In this document: positions 1 through 6,972 of the stretch, in pieces
How the letters are laid out: each line of letters opens with the position of its first letter
How positions within the stretch are numbered: position 1 is the first letter of the stretch
NCBI GenBank assembly: GCA_015490215.1
Contig: WFYH01000207.1
Coordinates: forward strand, 1 to 15,636
Source: Aquificaceae bacterium
GTDB lineage: Bacteria; Aquificota; Aquificia; Aquificales; Aquificaceae
Length of the DNA: 15,636 nt
Direction of reading: 5' to 3'
Notes under the pieces: generated by a model
What the model was told of the DNA's origin: nothing
What the model saw: only the letters and a program-made list of their open reading frames with translations
Databases searched by the model: none
Program-made: the position numbers and the translations under genes

Positions 1-2
1 AC

Positions 3-509
3 TTCCTGCTTGAGCTTAAGGGGAATGTTTTCTTTATCTCTCCCAGAGAGAGGTTATTTCTTAAGACCCTTCTGGAGGCGGGTTTGCCCGAGCACATAAT
101 AAAGGAGGGTCTAAGGGATTGCTACCTTAAGGTCAATCCCAAAAGAATGGGCAAGTATCCCGCATTCCTCTGCTACAGAGAGGTTTACAGAAGATACGAG
201 GAGTATCTAAGGGCTTTACCCAAAAAGTTAGAGTGGAAGGAGAGGTTTAAAAGGAAGTTAGCCCTCGTAGGGCTTTCCGAAAGGGATGTGCCTGCACCTA
301 AGACCGAAAGAGAAGCCTACGAGATCCTCAGGAAACTTGAGGACAAAATGATAAGGGATGTCTGGAAGAACCTTGATGAAAAAGAGAAAAAGGAAATCCT
401 GAGGAAATTTGAGGATTTCAAAAAAGACGGGGAACTCTTTAGGGAGATGGTAAAGATTGAACTCAAGAGGCGTTTTAACCTTCCGGAGCTTAATCTGTAT
501 TTAGACTAA
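3..509 (+). CDS. Conserved hypothetical protein, 5' end cut by window edge
   Basis: The reading frame is open from the left edge to the TAA at 507-509, giving 168 residues of a longer protein. A TTG at 84 is an in-frame start candidate, but the codons before it also read as protein (FLLELKGNVFFISPRERLFL), so I treat the gene as truncated by the window. No catalytic motif, signal peptide or membrane segment is visible. The sequence is strongly charged, and the second half is Lys/Glu/Arg-rich and probably helical. The phrase 'FFISPRERLFLKTLLEAGLP' resembles the start of a small helical domain in uncharacterised proteins of thermophilic bacteria, but I cannot name a family. It is the only plus-strand gene on the left and converges on the DUF996 gene, with 5 bases between stops. 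Function unknown. Confidence 0.75.
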   Translation, partial: FLLELKGNVFFISPRERLFLKTLLEAGLPEHIIKEGLRDCYLKVNPKRMGKYPAFLCYREVYRRYEEYLRALPKKLEWKERFKRKLALVGLSERDVPAPKTEREAYEILRKLEDKMIRDVWKNLDEKEKKEILRKFEDFKKDGELFREMVKIELKRRFNLPELNLYLD

Positions 510-514
510 CCCCT

Positions 515-1039
515 TCAGGCGGTTCCTTCGGGAACGTTAAACCACGCCACTATCAAAAGTATCTCACCTACAAGGGAAATCAAGCCCCCTATCAGAATTA
601 TCGCCAAAATGGCTCCTACGAACATAAGCAGTCCGCCCGTTTTAAAGAGCTTGATGTTCGTTTTTTCGTATAGCAAGGTGTTAGCTTTATACCAAAACCA
701 GCTCGCTCCAAGAATAGACAGCCACGCCACCACCATCATCAAAAACCCGAAGTTGCCCGCAGGCACGAACCTTTCCCCTCCCATCATCATTGATCCGCCC
801 ATCATCACACCGAGCATAAAGATCACCATAGCGGCTACGCTCAGGATCACCATTTTTATGATGTTTCCCCTTATTCTGGGTTCACCGAGTTCCTCGGAGG
901 CTTTGATGTAACCTATCAAAGCCACAACCCACCCGGCTAAGGCTACTACGCTTGCAAAGGGGACCACAGAACCCAGCAGGGAAGCCACAAGAGCGACTAT
1001 CAACCCCCAGCTCCCGAGCTGTTTAGTCTGTTTGCTCAT
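515..1039 (-). CDS. DUF996-like multi-pass membrane protein with Met-rich loop
   Basis: A 174-residue hydrophobic protein with four to six membrane segments, at about residues 8-48 (probably two), 60-82, 98-119 and 135-167 (probably two). The pattern LGSWGLIVALVASLLG, then paired C-terminal hydrophobic stretches ending in VAWFNVP, resembles the uncharacterised DUF996 family of archaea and thermophilic bacteria. The family match is from memory and no function is established for it. A Gly/Met-rich stretch at residues 77-88 holds M79, M80, M84, M85 and M86, which could bind a soft metal; that is inference. The start is ATG with no clear Shine-Dalgarno sequence. It lies 2 bases after the stop of the HTH/NosL-like regulator, so translational coupling is likely. 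It is the last gene of the minus-strand cluster. Confidence 0.8.
   Translation of the reverse strand: MSKQTKQLGSWGLIVALVASLLGSVVPFASVVALAGWVVALIGYIKASEELGEPRIRGNIIKMVILSVAAMVIFMLGVMMGGSMMMGGERFVPAGNFGFLMMVVAWLSILGASWFWYKANTLLYEKTNIKLFKTGGLLMFVGAILAIILIGGLISLVGEILLIVAWFNVPEGTA
522..535. terminator. Small UUCG-type hairpin between convergent genes
   Basis: GTTCC-TTCG-GGAAC forms a 5-bp stem closed by a C(UUCG)G tetraloop, an unusually stable type, 13 bases after the stop of the plus-strand gene. No T-tract follows, so it is not a standard intrinsic terminator. It also lies inside the last codons of the minus-strand DUF996 gene, so it may simply reflect coding sequence. A role as a 3' end stabiliser or weak terminator for the plus-strand transcript is inferred. 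Confidence 0.3.
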
Positions 1040-1041
1040 AT

Positions 1042-1611
1042 TTACAACTTAGTTGAAAGCTTTATCTTCGGACCCGACTTCATAAGCTCTTCCATCCTGA
1101 CGGTAGCCTCTTCAAAGTCGGAAACGTAACCCCCAAAGCCCTTGGCAAATTTCTCGGCGTCCTCTCTGCTGGCGAAGGCAAAAGCAGAAGGCTGACAGCA
1201 AGGCGCTGCAGAACTACCTATGACAAAGGATCCCATAAATGCGTTTATGGGATTTGAAGAGATAAAGTCCCTCGTCATGACCATCTCTATGTTCTCTTTG
1301 TTCAGCGTCCTGTAGGCTATCAAACCGCAGTGGGCACAGCAGGTTTGAACCTTCTTCCCTCCCCGCATCATGTAGATAAATCCGAGCCTCAGGTCTACGT
1401 TCTTTCCGCAAACTGCGCAGGTGCTTTCCTTTATCTCTTCCTCTTTCTTTAGTTCAACGTTGCCGTGCTTCCTTATGATCTTGCCTTCTTCCTCCAGCTC
1501 CCTCAGGTCCCTGTATATGGTCATCAGAGACACGTTAAAGTGGCGGGCAAGCTGTTTTGCGGTGGTGTAGCCCTCTTCAATAAGCTTGAGGATCTCCTCT
1601 TTCCTGCTCAT
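1042..1611 (-). CDS. DeoR-type HTH regulator fused to Cys-rich NosL-like domain
   Basis: A 189-residue protein of two parts. Residues 4-53 form a winged helix-turn-helix of the DeoR type (EEILKLIEEG, then TTAKQLARHFNVSLMTIYRD, then an EEGKIIRKHG wing). Residues 62-175 carry C65xxC68, C91C92xH94C95 and C138C139, followed by FAFASREDAEKFAKGFGGYVSDFEEA. That last part resembles the end of the NosL/COG4314 family of copper-binding accessory proteins. Cys pairs joined to a DNA-binding domain suggest a metal- or redox-responsive repressor; the ligand is not known and copper is a guess from NosL. It starts at ATG without a good Shine-Dalgarno sequence, 12 bases after ribD, and is followed at once by the DUF996 gene, its likely partner. 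HTH assignment is firm; NosL resemblance is moderate. Confidence 0.82.
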   Translation of the reverse strand: MSRKEEILKLIEEGYTTAKQLARHFNVSLMTIYRDLRELEEEGKIIRKHGNVELKKEEEIKESTCAVCGKNVDLRLGFIYMMRGGKKVQTCCAHCGLIAYRTLNKENIEMVMTRDFISSNPINAFMGSFVIGSSAAPCCQPSAFAFASREDAEKFAKGFGGYVSDFEEATVRMEELMKSGPKIKLSTKL

Positions 1612-1623
1612 TTAAACAATACT

Positions 1624-2691
1624 TTAAAACAAAGGGATATATTCTGCAACGATATCCTGACCTATTTTAAAGGTTCTCCTAAGTTTCATTTTTTTTGCTT
1701 CCCTTACCGACCTGACCCCGAGGTCGCCGATAGAAATTCCGTCCCCTATGAGCTTCGGAGCCTGAAAGATGATCATTCTGTCCCACAGTCCCGACTTTAA
1801 AAAACTGCTCACCGTCTTTGCTCCCCCTTCTACGAGCAGGTGAACCACCTCCCTCCTATAAAGCTCTTCCAAGATGTTTCCGAGGGAAAAATCTTCCAAG
1901 GCTATGAGTTCTACCCCCCGAGAGGAAAGAGCTTCTTCCTTCTTTTTATCCCTTTTTCTGTGAAAGAGGAGAGTTCTCGCTTCCGAGGAGCTTGCTATTT
2001 TCAGAGAGGGATCTATCCGCAGGTTGGGGTCAAGAACCACCCTGAGGGGTTGCCTCGGAGAGGGGAAATGTCTTATGGTCAAAGAAGGGTTATCTTTGAG
2101 AACCGTATTTATACCTACCAAGATGGCGGTCGCTTCGGATCTGAGCTTGTGGGCGTATCTTCTGCTGTCCTCGGAGCTTATCCATTTGCTGTTGCCCGAA
2201 AGGGTAGCTATCTTCCCGTCAGCGGACTGAGCGAGCTTTAAGGTTATGTAAGGTCTTCTCTTTGAAACGTAGGTAAAAAAATCCTCGTTCAAAAGGCGGG
2301 CTTCCTCTTCAAGAACACCTACCGTAACCTCAAGCCCCGCTTCCTTGAGTCTCTTTATACCCTTTCCACCTACGAGGGGGTTGGGGTCTTCCACCGCCAC
2401 CACCACTCTCTTTACCCCATACCTGAGAATGGCATCCGTGCAGGGTGGTGTCCTTCCGAAGTGGGTGCAGGGTTCAAGGGTCACATAGAGGATGGAGCCT
2501 TGGGCTTCCTTACCCGCCTGTGAGAGGGCAACCACCTCCGCATGCGGCTTTCCCGCCCCTTCGTGGAAGCCCCTCCCCACTATCTTTCCGTTCTTTACCA
2601 CAACACAACCCACGGTGGGGTTAGGGTGAGTGAAACCCTTTGCCCTCTTGGCGAGGGAGAGGGCAAGGGTCATGTAAGCTTCATCGGTCAT
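1624..2691 (-). CDS. ribD: Bifunctional riboflavin deaminase/reductase RibD
   Basis: A 355-residue cytosolic enzyme for the second and third steps of riboflavin synthesis: deamination of the GTP-derived pyrimidine, then NADPH-dependent reduction of its ribosyl side chain. The N-terminal deaminase domain (about 1-140) has the zinc site H50-A-E52 with C75 and C84 (EPCTHFGRTPPC) and the HPNPTVGCVVV motif. The reductase domain (about 145-355) begins RPYITLKLAQSADGKIAT and includes LLVEGGAKTVSSFL. Length is normal for the fused form. The ATG overlaps the DUF302 stop by 4 bases (ATGA), which favours coupled translation. No other riboflavin gene is nearby, in keeping with the dispersed pathways of this group. 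No FMN riboswitch is seen upstream, as the gene lies inside an operon. Confidence 0.97.
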   Translation of the reverse strand: MTDEAYMTLALSLAKRAKGFTHPNPTVGCVVVKNGKIVGRGFHEGAGKPHAEVVALSQAGKEAQGSILYVTLEPCTHFGRTPPCTDAILRYGVKRVVVAVEDPNPLVGGKGIKRLKEAGLEVTVGVLEEEARLLNEDFFTYVSKRRPYITLKLAQSADGKIATLSGNSKWISSEDSRRYAHKLRSEATAILVGINTVLKDNPSLTIRHFPSPRQPLRVVLDPNLRIDPSLKIASSSEARTLLFHRKRDKKKEEALSSRGVELIALEDFSLGNILEELYRREVVHLLVEGGAKTVSSFLKSGLWDRMIIFQAPKLIGDGISIGDLGVRSVREAKKMKLRRTFKIGQDIVAEYIPLF

Positions 2692-3071
2692 TTAGCGGCT
2701 TCTTCCATCATCTCCTTTATGAGGTTTTCTATCTCCTGAGCGGTATCTTTTAGATCGGGTTCGTTGAACATTTCAAGAAGCTGGGTGGGGGCTATGGTGC
2801 TCAGGACGGTCTTGCCGTCCTTTTCAAAGATGGACACCCTGCAGGGCATGGCGGTAGAGATAAAAGCGTTCTTCTTGAGAACGGTGCTCGCCGCCTTGGG
2901 TTGGCAGATTTCAACTATGACACACTTGTAATCTATAGGATGTCCCTTGTTGGCGAGAATGTTGGTAACCTCGTGAACGCTCATTACACCGAAGCCCTTA
3001 GCTTTTGCGGACTCTTCAAGTTTCTGTCTTACCTCCTCAACTCCCTTGGTGGTTTCCACGTTTATCAGCAT
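2688..3071 (-). CDS. DUF302 family protein
   Basis: A 127-residue cytosolic protein with the DUF302 pattern: an amphipathic N-terminal helix (GVEEVRQKLEESAKAKGFGVMS), then VIVEICQPKAAS with C56, then MPCRVSIFEKDG with C77 and a C-terminal helix. The CxP and PCR cysteines are typical of this family of unknown function, which sometimes occurs beside sulfur, heavy-metal or thioredoxin-like genes. The start is well supported: the minus strand reads AAGGAGGT 7 bases before the ATG. It overlaps the 3' end of the LptE-like gene by 35 bases and the ribD start by 4 bases. No signal peptide or membrane segment is seen. Function unknown. Confidence 0.88.
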   Translation of the reverse strand: MLINVETTKGVEEVRQKLEESAKAKGFGVMSVHEVTNILANKGHPIDYKCVIVEICQPKAASTVLKKNAFISTAMPCRVSIFEKDGKTVLSTIAPTQLLEMFNEPDLKDTAQEIENLIKEMMEEAAK

Positions 3072-3495
3072 CTTCCAACCTCCTTAAGCTTTTTAGAATA
3101 ATCGTATATATTTTATCAACCAAGTCATCTACAGCCTCCCTTCTGGGAATGTCCCCGAGACCTCCGTAAGGAAGACGGTAGGGAACCGAGGAGGTGATCT
3201 TCTCATCTTCATCCTTTACCTTCAGGGATAGACTCACGGTAAGAAGGTAGGAGCTTACCCTCTGTTGAGGCGTTATGGCTATGGGCTTTTCTTCAAAGTT
3301 TACCACCCTTAAAAAAACGATTTCGCTCCCCTCCCGACACACGGGCGAGTAGCCGAGTTCAAGAAGCGCTTTTTCAAGGGTTCTCAAGAGCGCATAGGAG
3401 AGGTAGGGTTCCTCGGTGTCGTTTTCTACCTTTGGGCATACTTCTTTTCCGTAAGCGGTCATGAAGACTACAAGGAAGAGAATTATCGGGAGCAT
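3037..3495 (-). CDS. Exported small protein, LptE-like
   Basis: A 152-residue protein beginning with a hydrophobic signal peptide ([16 protein letters not shown], cleavage probably near residue 16), so exported to the periplasm or outer membrane. The mature part has the order expected of LptE-type LPS-assembly proteins: a helix (LRTLEKALLELGYS), a beta-strand with EIVFLRVVNFEE, a strand after RVSSYLLTVSLSLKV, then a C-terminal helix (REAVDDLVDKIYTIILKSLRR). No lipobox cysteine is visible, although LptE is normally a lipoprotein, so the assignment is tentative and rests on the pattern alone. The ATG overlaps the end of coaD by 13 bases and has AGGGA 9 bases upstream. The last 35 bases overlap the DUF302 start. 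A generic exported hypothetical protein is the alternative. Confidence 0.7.
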   Translation of the reverse strand: MLPIILFLVVFMTAYGKEVCPKVENDTEEPYLSYALLRTLEKALLELGYSPVCREGSEIVFLRVVNFEEKPIAITPQQRVSSYLLTVSLSLKVKDEDEKITSSVPYRLPYGGLGDIPRREAVDDLVDKIYTIILKSLRRLEDADKRGNHQGS

Positions 3496-3968
3496 CCGAA
3501 CTTGTCCCTGAGTTTTTGAGCTACAAATGGGTGAACTATGCCCTCTAAATTCCCGCAGTAAGAGGCTATGTCTCTGACGATCGTTGAGCTTATGTGAATG
3601 TATTCCTGAGAGGGCATCATGAACACCGTCTCAACACCCGCAAGCTTGTAGTTTGTAAGGGCTATCTGAAGCTCGTATTCAAAATCGGTGAAGAGCCTTA
3701 CCCCCCTGACTATTATGCTGAGCCCCTCCTTCTTCATGAAGTCAACGAGGAGGGAGTCAAAGGGTTTAACCTCCACCCTGTCACGGAGGTGCTCGGTCAT
3801 TTTCTCAAACATCTCTAACCTGTCCTCAAGATCAAAGAGGAGGTGTTTTCTGGGGTTCTTGGCTACCGCAACCACCACCCTGTCAAAGAGTTTTAGGCTT
3901 CTCTCCACTATGTCAAGGTGACCCAAGTGGGGAGGGTCAAAGGTTCCCGGATAAACCGCCTTCCTCAG
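3483..3968 (-). CDS. coaD: Phosphopantetheine adenylyltransferase CoaD, CTG start
   Basis: Transfers AMP from ATP to 4'-phosphopantetheine, the penultimate step of coenzyme A synthesis, in the cytosol. With the start chosen here the protein has 161 residues, the usual family length, and begins [17 protein letters not shown]. It therefore contains the complete nucleotidyltransferase HxGH site (H14-L-G-H17), RGVR at 88-91 and ISSTIVRD from 126. A later TTG at 3926 would delete the PGTFDPPH segment, so it cannot be right. In this frame no ATG, GTG or TTG lies upstream. The only sensible start is CTG at 3968-3966, overlapping the lon stop TGA, with AGGAGG exactly 8 bases upstream. The gene is probably translated by coupling to lon and overlaps the LptE-like gene by 13 bases. 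Confidence 0.95.
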   Translation of the reverse strand: MRKAVYPGTFDPPHLGHLDIVERSLKLFDRVVVAVAKNPRKHLLFDLEDRLEMFEKMTEHLRDRVEVKPFDSLLVDFMKKEGLSIIVRGVRLFTDFEYELQIALTNYKLAGVETVFMMPSQEYIHISSTIVRDIASYCGNLEGIVHPFVAQKLRDKFGCSR

Positions 3969-6361
3969 GACTTCTTCCTCCTCCTTTTCTTCTTGTAGGG
4001 GGGCTTGGTGAGGGCTATGTCAAAGACCTCACGGAGGTTGCTGACAAAGTGGAGTTTCATCTTCTCCCGAACGTATTCGGGGAGATCTTCAAGGACTTCT
4101 TCTTTGTTCTTCTCGGGCAGGATAACCTCGTATATACCAGCCCTCTTGGCTGCGAGGATCTTTTCCTTAAGACCCCCAACGGGCAGGACCCTACCCCTCA
4201 GGGTAACCTCTCCCGTCATAGCCACGTCTATCCTTACGGGAATATCGGTAAGAAGGGATGCCAAAGCGGTAGCTATGGCTACCCCCGCGGAAGGTCCGTC
4301 TTTGGGAACCGCCCCTTCCGGAACGTGAATGTGGATGTCCGTTTGGGGGAATACGTCCGGGTCTATTCCGAAATCCTCCGCATTCGCCCTTATGTAGGAA
4401 AGGGCGGCTTGAGCGGATTCCTTCATGATATCTCCCAAGGATCCTGTCAAAAGAAGCCCTCCCTTACCTTTCATTTTGGTCGCCTCTATATACATAATCT
4501 CTCCGCCCGTTTCCGTCCAAGCGAGTCCCGTGGCTATTCCCACGAGAGGTTCCTTCTCCCTTTCGGGTTTCTGCTTCGGAACCCCGAGGAGCTTTCTGAT
4601 GTCCTCCTTCTTTATCCTGAAGGGACCCTTTTCACCCTTTAGCTTTTTAACCGCTATCTTCCTGAGGACTGCGGATATCTGCCTCTGAAGGTTTCTGACC
4701 CCTGCTTCCCTCGTATAGCCCCTGATGATTTCCAAGACAGCTTCGTCTTCAAATATCACCTCATCCTTTTCAAGCCCGTGCATAGGGATAAGCTTGGGGA
4801 TAAGGTGCTTTTGGGCTATGAAGAGCTTTTCCTCTTCTGAGTAGCCAGAAAGGCTTATAAGCTCCATCCTGTCAAGAAGAGGTGTGGGTATCGTGTCCAC
4901 CCTGTTTCCGGTGCAGATGAAGATCACCTCAGAAAGGTCAAAGGGTAGACCTATATACAGATCCGTAAAGCTTTTGTTCTGCTCGGGATCCAAAACCTCA
5001 AGGAGTGCGGCTGCGGGATCCCCCTGAAAGGATATAGCTAATTTATCTATCTCATCCAACATTATTAAGGGGTTTTTGGTGCCCGCCTGCTTTATAGCCT
5101 GTATGATCCTACCGGGCATTGCACCCACGTAAGTTCTCCTGTGTCCCCTTATCTCCGCTTCGTCCCTTATCCCCCCTAGGGCTATCCTTACGAATTTCCT
5201 TCCCAAGGCTTCCGCTATAGACCTTCCGAGGGAAGTTTTCCCCACACCGGGTGGACCTATGAATACGAGGATTTGAGCCATGGACTCTTTGCCTTCCGTA
5301 AGCTTCCTAACCGCAAGGTATTCAATTATCCTGTCCTTTACCTTATCAAGATCGTAGTGGTCCCTGTCCAGTATCTCCCTTGCCCTCTGCAGGTCGTAGT
5401 TGTCCTCGGTTTTTGTATTCCAAGGGAGTTCAAGGACCCAGTCAAGCCACGTTCTCAGGACGCCAGCTTCTGCGGAGTCGGGATGAAGCTTTTCAAGCCT
5501 GTTTATTTGCTTCTCTATCTCTTTACGGGTAGACTCCTCAAGCTGAAGCTCAGAAAGCTTTTTCCTGTATTCTTCTATCTCCGCCCGCCTTTCGTCCCCC
5601 TCTCCAAGCTCCTCCTGTATCGCCCTGAGCTGTTGCCTCAGGAAATACTCCCTTTGCTCCTTTTCTATCTGCTCCCTTGCCTGAGCGCTTATCTGCTGTT
5701 TTACCTCAAGGATGCCCACCTCGTTGAGTAGATACTGGTGAACCTTGCGGAGCCTCTCCCTCGGGTCTACCGTTTCCAAAACCTCTTGAGCTTCCTTTGA
5801 TTTCATTTCAAGGATTGAAGCTATAAGGTCGGAAAGTCTTGCGGGGCTTTCTAACTCCCTTATGATCATGGCAATATCGGGTATCACCTGCTTCCCGAGA
5901 GAGATGGCTTTATCAAGGAGTTCCTTTACCGACTTCATAAGGGCTTTGTCTTCAATGGTAAGCTCTTCTTCGGTCAGATCCTCTTCGGGAACCGGTTCAA
6001 CTAAGGCTTTGTAGTAGCCGTCATTGAAGCTGATTTCTTTGATCCTTGCCCTCTTTATACCCTGAACGAGAACCTTTATCCGATTTTCCTCAACGGGCAC
6101 CACCCTGAGGATGTGGGCTATAACGCCCATGGTATAGAGGTCTTCCACTTTGGGTTCTTCAATGTTTTTGTCCTTCTGAAGGACGAGAAATATGAGTTTG
6201 TCGTTCATAGAAGCGGCTTCCACCGCCTTTATAGAGAAGGGTCTGCCCACAAAGAGGGGGATTACCATCGTGGGAAAGACCACTATATCCCTGAGGGGCA
6301 TCATGGGATACTCTCTTTCCGTAATGGGAACCTCGGGAATGCCAGCTATGTCGGGTGTCAC
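3965..6361 (-). CDS. lon: ATP-dependent protease Lon
   Basis: A 798-residue cytosolic AAA+ serine protease that unfolds and degrades damaged and regulatory proteins. In order it shows the N-terminal substrate domain ([20 protein letters not shown], about 21-215), a coiled-coil region (about 216-295), the ATPase with Walker A GPPGVGKT at 369-376 and Walker B LDEID at 435-439, and the protease domain with the Ser691/Lys734 dyad (DGPSAG and GGLKEK). The spacing of 43 between Ser and Lys equals that of E. coli Lon. It ends in an unusually basic tail (KKKRRRKKS) whose codons also supply the coaD ribosome binding site. The start taken is GTG at 6361, since an in-frame TAG lies shortly upstream; the ATG at 6304 is an alternative. 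Neither has a strong Shine-Dalgarno sequence. It is the first gene of the minus-strand cluster and divergent from ssrA. Confidence 0.98.
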   Translation of the reverse strand: MTPDIAGIPEVPITEREYPMMPLRDIVVFPTMVIPLFVGRPFSIKAVEAASMNDKLIFLVLQKDKNIEEPKVEDLYTMGVIAHILRVVPVEENRIKVLVQGIKRARIKEISFNDGYYKALVEPVPEEDLTEEELTIEDKALMKSVKELLDKAISLGKQVIPDIAMIIRELESPARLSDLIASILEMKSKEAQEVLETVDPRERLRKVHQYLLNEVGILEVKQQISAQAREQIEKEQREYFLRQQLRAIQEELGEGDERRAEIEEYRKKLSELQLEESTRKEIEKQINRLEKLHPDSAEAGVLRTWLDWVLELPWNTKTEDNYDLQRAREILDRDHYDLDKVKDRIIEYLAVRKLTEGKESMAQILVFIGPPGVGKTSLGRSIAEALGRKFVRIALGGIRDEAEIRGHRRTYVGAMPGRIIQAIKQAGTKNPLIMLDEIDKLAISFQGDPAAALLEVLDPEQNKSFTDLYIGLPFDLSEVIFICTGNRVDTIPTPLLDRMELISLSGYSEEEKLFIAQKHLIPKLIPMHGLEKDEVIFEDEAVLEIIRGYTREAGVRNLQRQISAVLRKIAVKKLKGEKGPFRIKKEDIRKLLGVPKQKPEREKEPLVGIATGLAWTETGGEIMYIEATKMKGKGGLLLTGSLGDIMKESAQAALSYIRANAEDFGIDPDVFPQTDIHIHVPEGAVPKDGPSAGVAIATALASLLTDIPVRIDVAMTGEVTLRGRVLPVGGLKEKILAAKRAGIYEVILPEKNKEEVLEDLPEYVREKMKLHFVSNLREVFDIALTKPPYKKKRRRKKS
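3977..3982 (-). promoter_or_regulatory. Ribosome binding site of coaD inside lon
   Basis: AGGAGG on the minus strand, 8 bases before the CTG at 3968. It lies within a run of AGG codons that encode part of the basic tail of Lon (RRRKKS). This site decides the coaD start, because no standard start codon is available in frame. Confidence 0.8.
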
Positions 6362-6383
6362 GCCGGTATCACCGATCTACCCA

Positions 6384-6408
6384 AGCCCGCTCGCTCGGGT
6401 GCCGGGCT
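6384..6408 (-). other. Possible hairpin in the lon leader
   Basis: AGCCCG (6384-6389) and CGGGCT (6403-6408) form a perfect 6-bp GC-rich stem around a 13-base loop, which itself holds CCCG/CGGG pairing options. It lies between the candidate lon promoter and the GTG start, so it could form near the 5' end of the mRNA. A role in mRNA stability or in translation control is inferred. No T-tract follows on either strand, so it is not an intrinsic terminator. Confidence 0.35.
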
Positions 6409-6409
6409 A

Positions 6410-6438
6410 TTTATACCCCGCCTTTTGAAGGGTGCCCA
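6410..6438 (-). promoter_or_regulatory. Candidate lon promoter
   Basis: On the minus strand, TGGGCA (6438-6433) lies 17 bases before TATAAA (6415-6410), a good sigma-70-type pair with ideal spacing. Transcription would begin near 6403, leaving a leader of about 40 bases before the lon GTG. The -35 box sits in the left arm of the inverted repeat at 6431-6466. No clear heat-shock (sigma-32) consensus is visible. Prediction by eye only. Confidence 0.5.
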
Positions 6439-6466
6439 CGGACCCGGCAGGCGGCTTTTGGGCACC
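6431..6466. repeat. Inverted repeat between lon and ssrA
   Basis: GGTGCCCA (6431-6438) and TGGGCACC (6459-6466) are perfect 8-bp inverted copies separated by 20 bases. The left arm contains the candidate -35 box of lon, and the right arm ends 16 bases before the candidate -35 box of ssrA. This placement would suit a dimeric regulator able to affect both divergent genes. No matching regulator can be named, and a transcript hairpin is an alternative. Confidence 0.5.
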
Positions 6467-6482
6467 AACTTGGAATTATACC

Positions 6483-6511
6483 TTGTATTTCAGGCGATCA
6501 GGTAGTAAATT
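6483..6511 (+). promoter_or_regulatory. Candidate ssrA promoter
   Basis: TTGTAT (6483-6488), a 17-base spacer and TAAATT (6506-6511) form a sigma-70-type promoter. Transcription would start near 6518, about 12 bases before the mature tmRNA 5' end at 6530. This fits a short precursor trimmed by RNase P, as is usual for tmRNA. Prediction by eye. Confidence 0.55.
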
Positions 6512-6529
6512 AAAATCTTGGCACAGCAA

Positions 6530-6879
6530 GGGGGCGACTCGGTTTCGACGGGGACCGGTGACCCCCGGGGAGCAGGCCGGGTGGCACCCGAAACAGCCAA
6601 AGAAACACTTCCCGAAGCTGAGCTCGCTCTCGCTGCCTAATTGAAAGGCAGCGCGCCTCAGGGAGGTGCGCCTCTGGCCGACCTGAAGGCGTCAGACCGC
6701 AGGGGCTGGGTAGCCCCGACGCACGGTGAGGGGCTACCGAGAAGCTAAAGCCGTGCTTCCCCTCGGGGGGCCTGCCCGTGGGCGACCCGAGGGCAGAGCC
6801 TAAACACGGGCTAAGCCTGTAGAGCCCCGGATGTGGTCACCGTCCTCGGACGCGGGTTCGACTCCCGCCGCCTCCACCA
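6530..6879 (+). ncRNA. ssrA: Transfer-messenger RNA (tmRNA)
   Basis: A 350-base one-piece tmRNA that rescues stalled ribosomes in trans-translation. The 5' end GGGGGCG (6530-6536) pairs with CGCCTCC (6869-6875) as a 7-bp acceptor stem, with a G3.U wobble at the alanine identity position, discriminator A and an encoded CCA (6877-6879). The T arm is GCGGG/CCCGC (6852-6868) around the loop TTCGACT. The conserved GTTTCGACGGGG follows the acceptor strand. The middle part is GC-rich, with several self-complementary stretches expected of the pseudoknots. The mature ends follow from the acceptor pairing. The RNA needs SmpB and alanyl-tRNA synthetase, neither encoded here. It is divergent from lon, and Lon is one of the proteases known to degrade tagged proteins in some bacteria. 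Confidence 0.97.
6596..6640 (+). other. tmRNA tag-peptide reading frame
   Basis: The frame ending at TAA (6638-6640) encodes AKETLPEAELALAA if it resumes at GCC 6596. The terminal LALAA is the degradation signal found in nearly all tmRNA tags, and AELALAA matches the Aquifex tag as I recall it. The resume codon is inferred from Ala coding and an A at position -4. Resumption at a later codon would give a shorter tag. Confidence 0.8.
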
Positions 6880-6938
6880 AAGAACTGTTCTAGAGTTTTA
6901 AATAAAAAGACCAGAAAAAACTCCCGTTCTTCGCCTTG

Positions 6939-6944
6939 TATAAT
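6939..6944 (+). promoter_or_regulatory. Candidate -10 box for glyA
   Basis: A perfect TATAAT lies 28 bases before the glyA ATG, so transcription would start near 6951 with a leader of about 22 bases. No convincing -35 hexamer lies 16-18 bases upstream; the sequence there is A-rich. No strong terminator is visible after tmRNA, so glyA may also be read from the ssrA promoter. Confidence 0.45.
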
Positions 6945-6972
6945 CCGTAAAAATCTTGGAAAATAATGTGCC

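Noticed and set aside
3483..3926. coaD read from the TTG at 3926
   Set aside because: It removes the PGTFDPPH part of the nucleotidyltransferase site; the frame continues upstream with perfect family sequence to a CTG with a strong Shine-Dalgarno sequence.
4049..4642. Long open frames on the plus strand opposite lon (also 5273-5731, 6113-6505)
   Set aside because: They are antisense shadows of a strongly conserved gene and have no recognisable protein features.
6362..6480. A tRNA gene suggested by GC-rich self-complementary sequence before ssrA
   Set aside because: No T-loop consensus, acceptor stem or CCA could be matched on either strand.
6432..6644. Open frame crossing the ssrA 5' end
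   Set aside because: It overlaps the promoter and the structured tmRNA, and the translation is meaningless.
6884..6925. Intrinsic terminator after tmRNA
   Set aside because: The only pairing (GAGTTTT with AAAACTC) is AT-rich with a long loop and no following T-tract.
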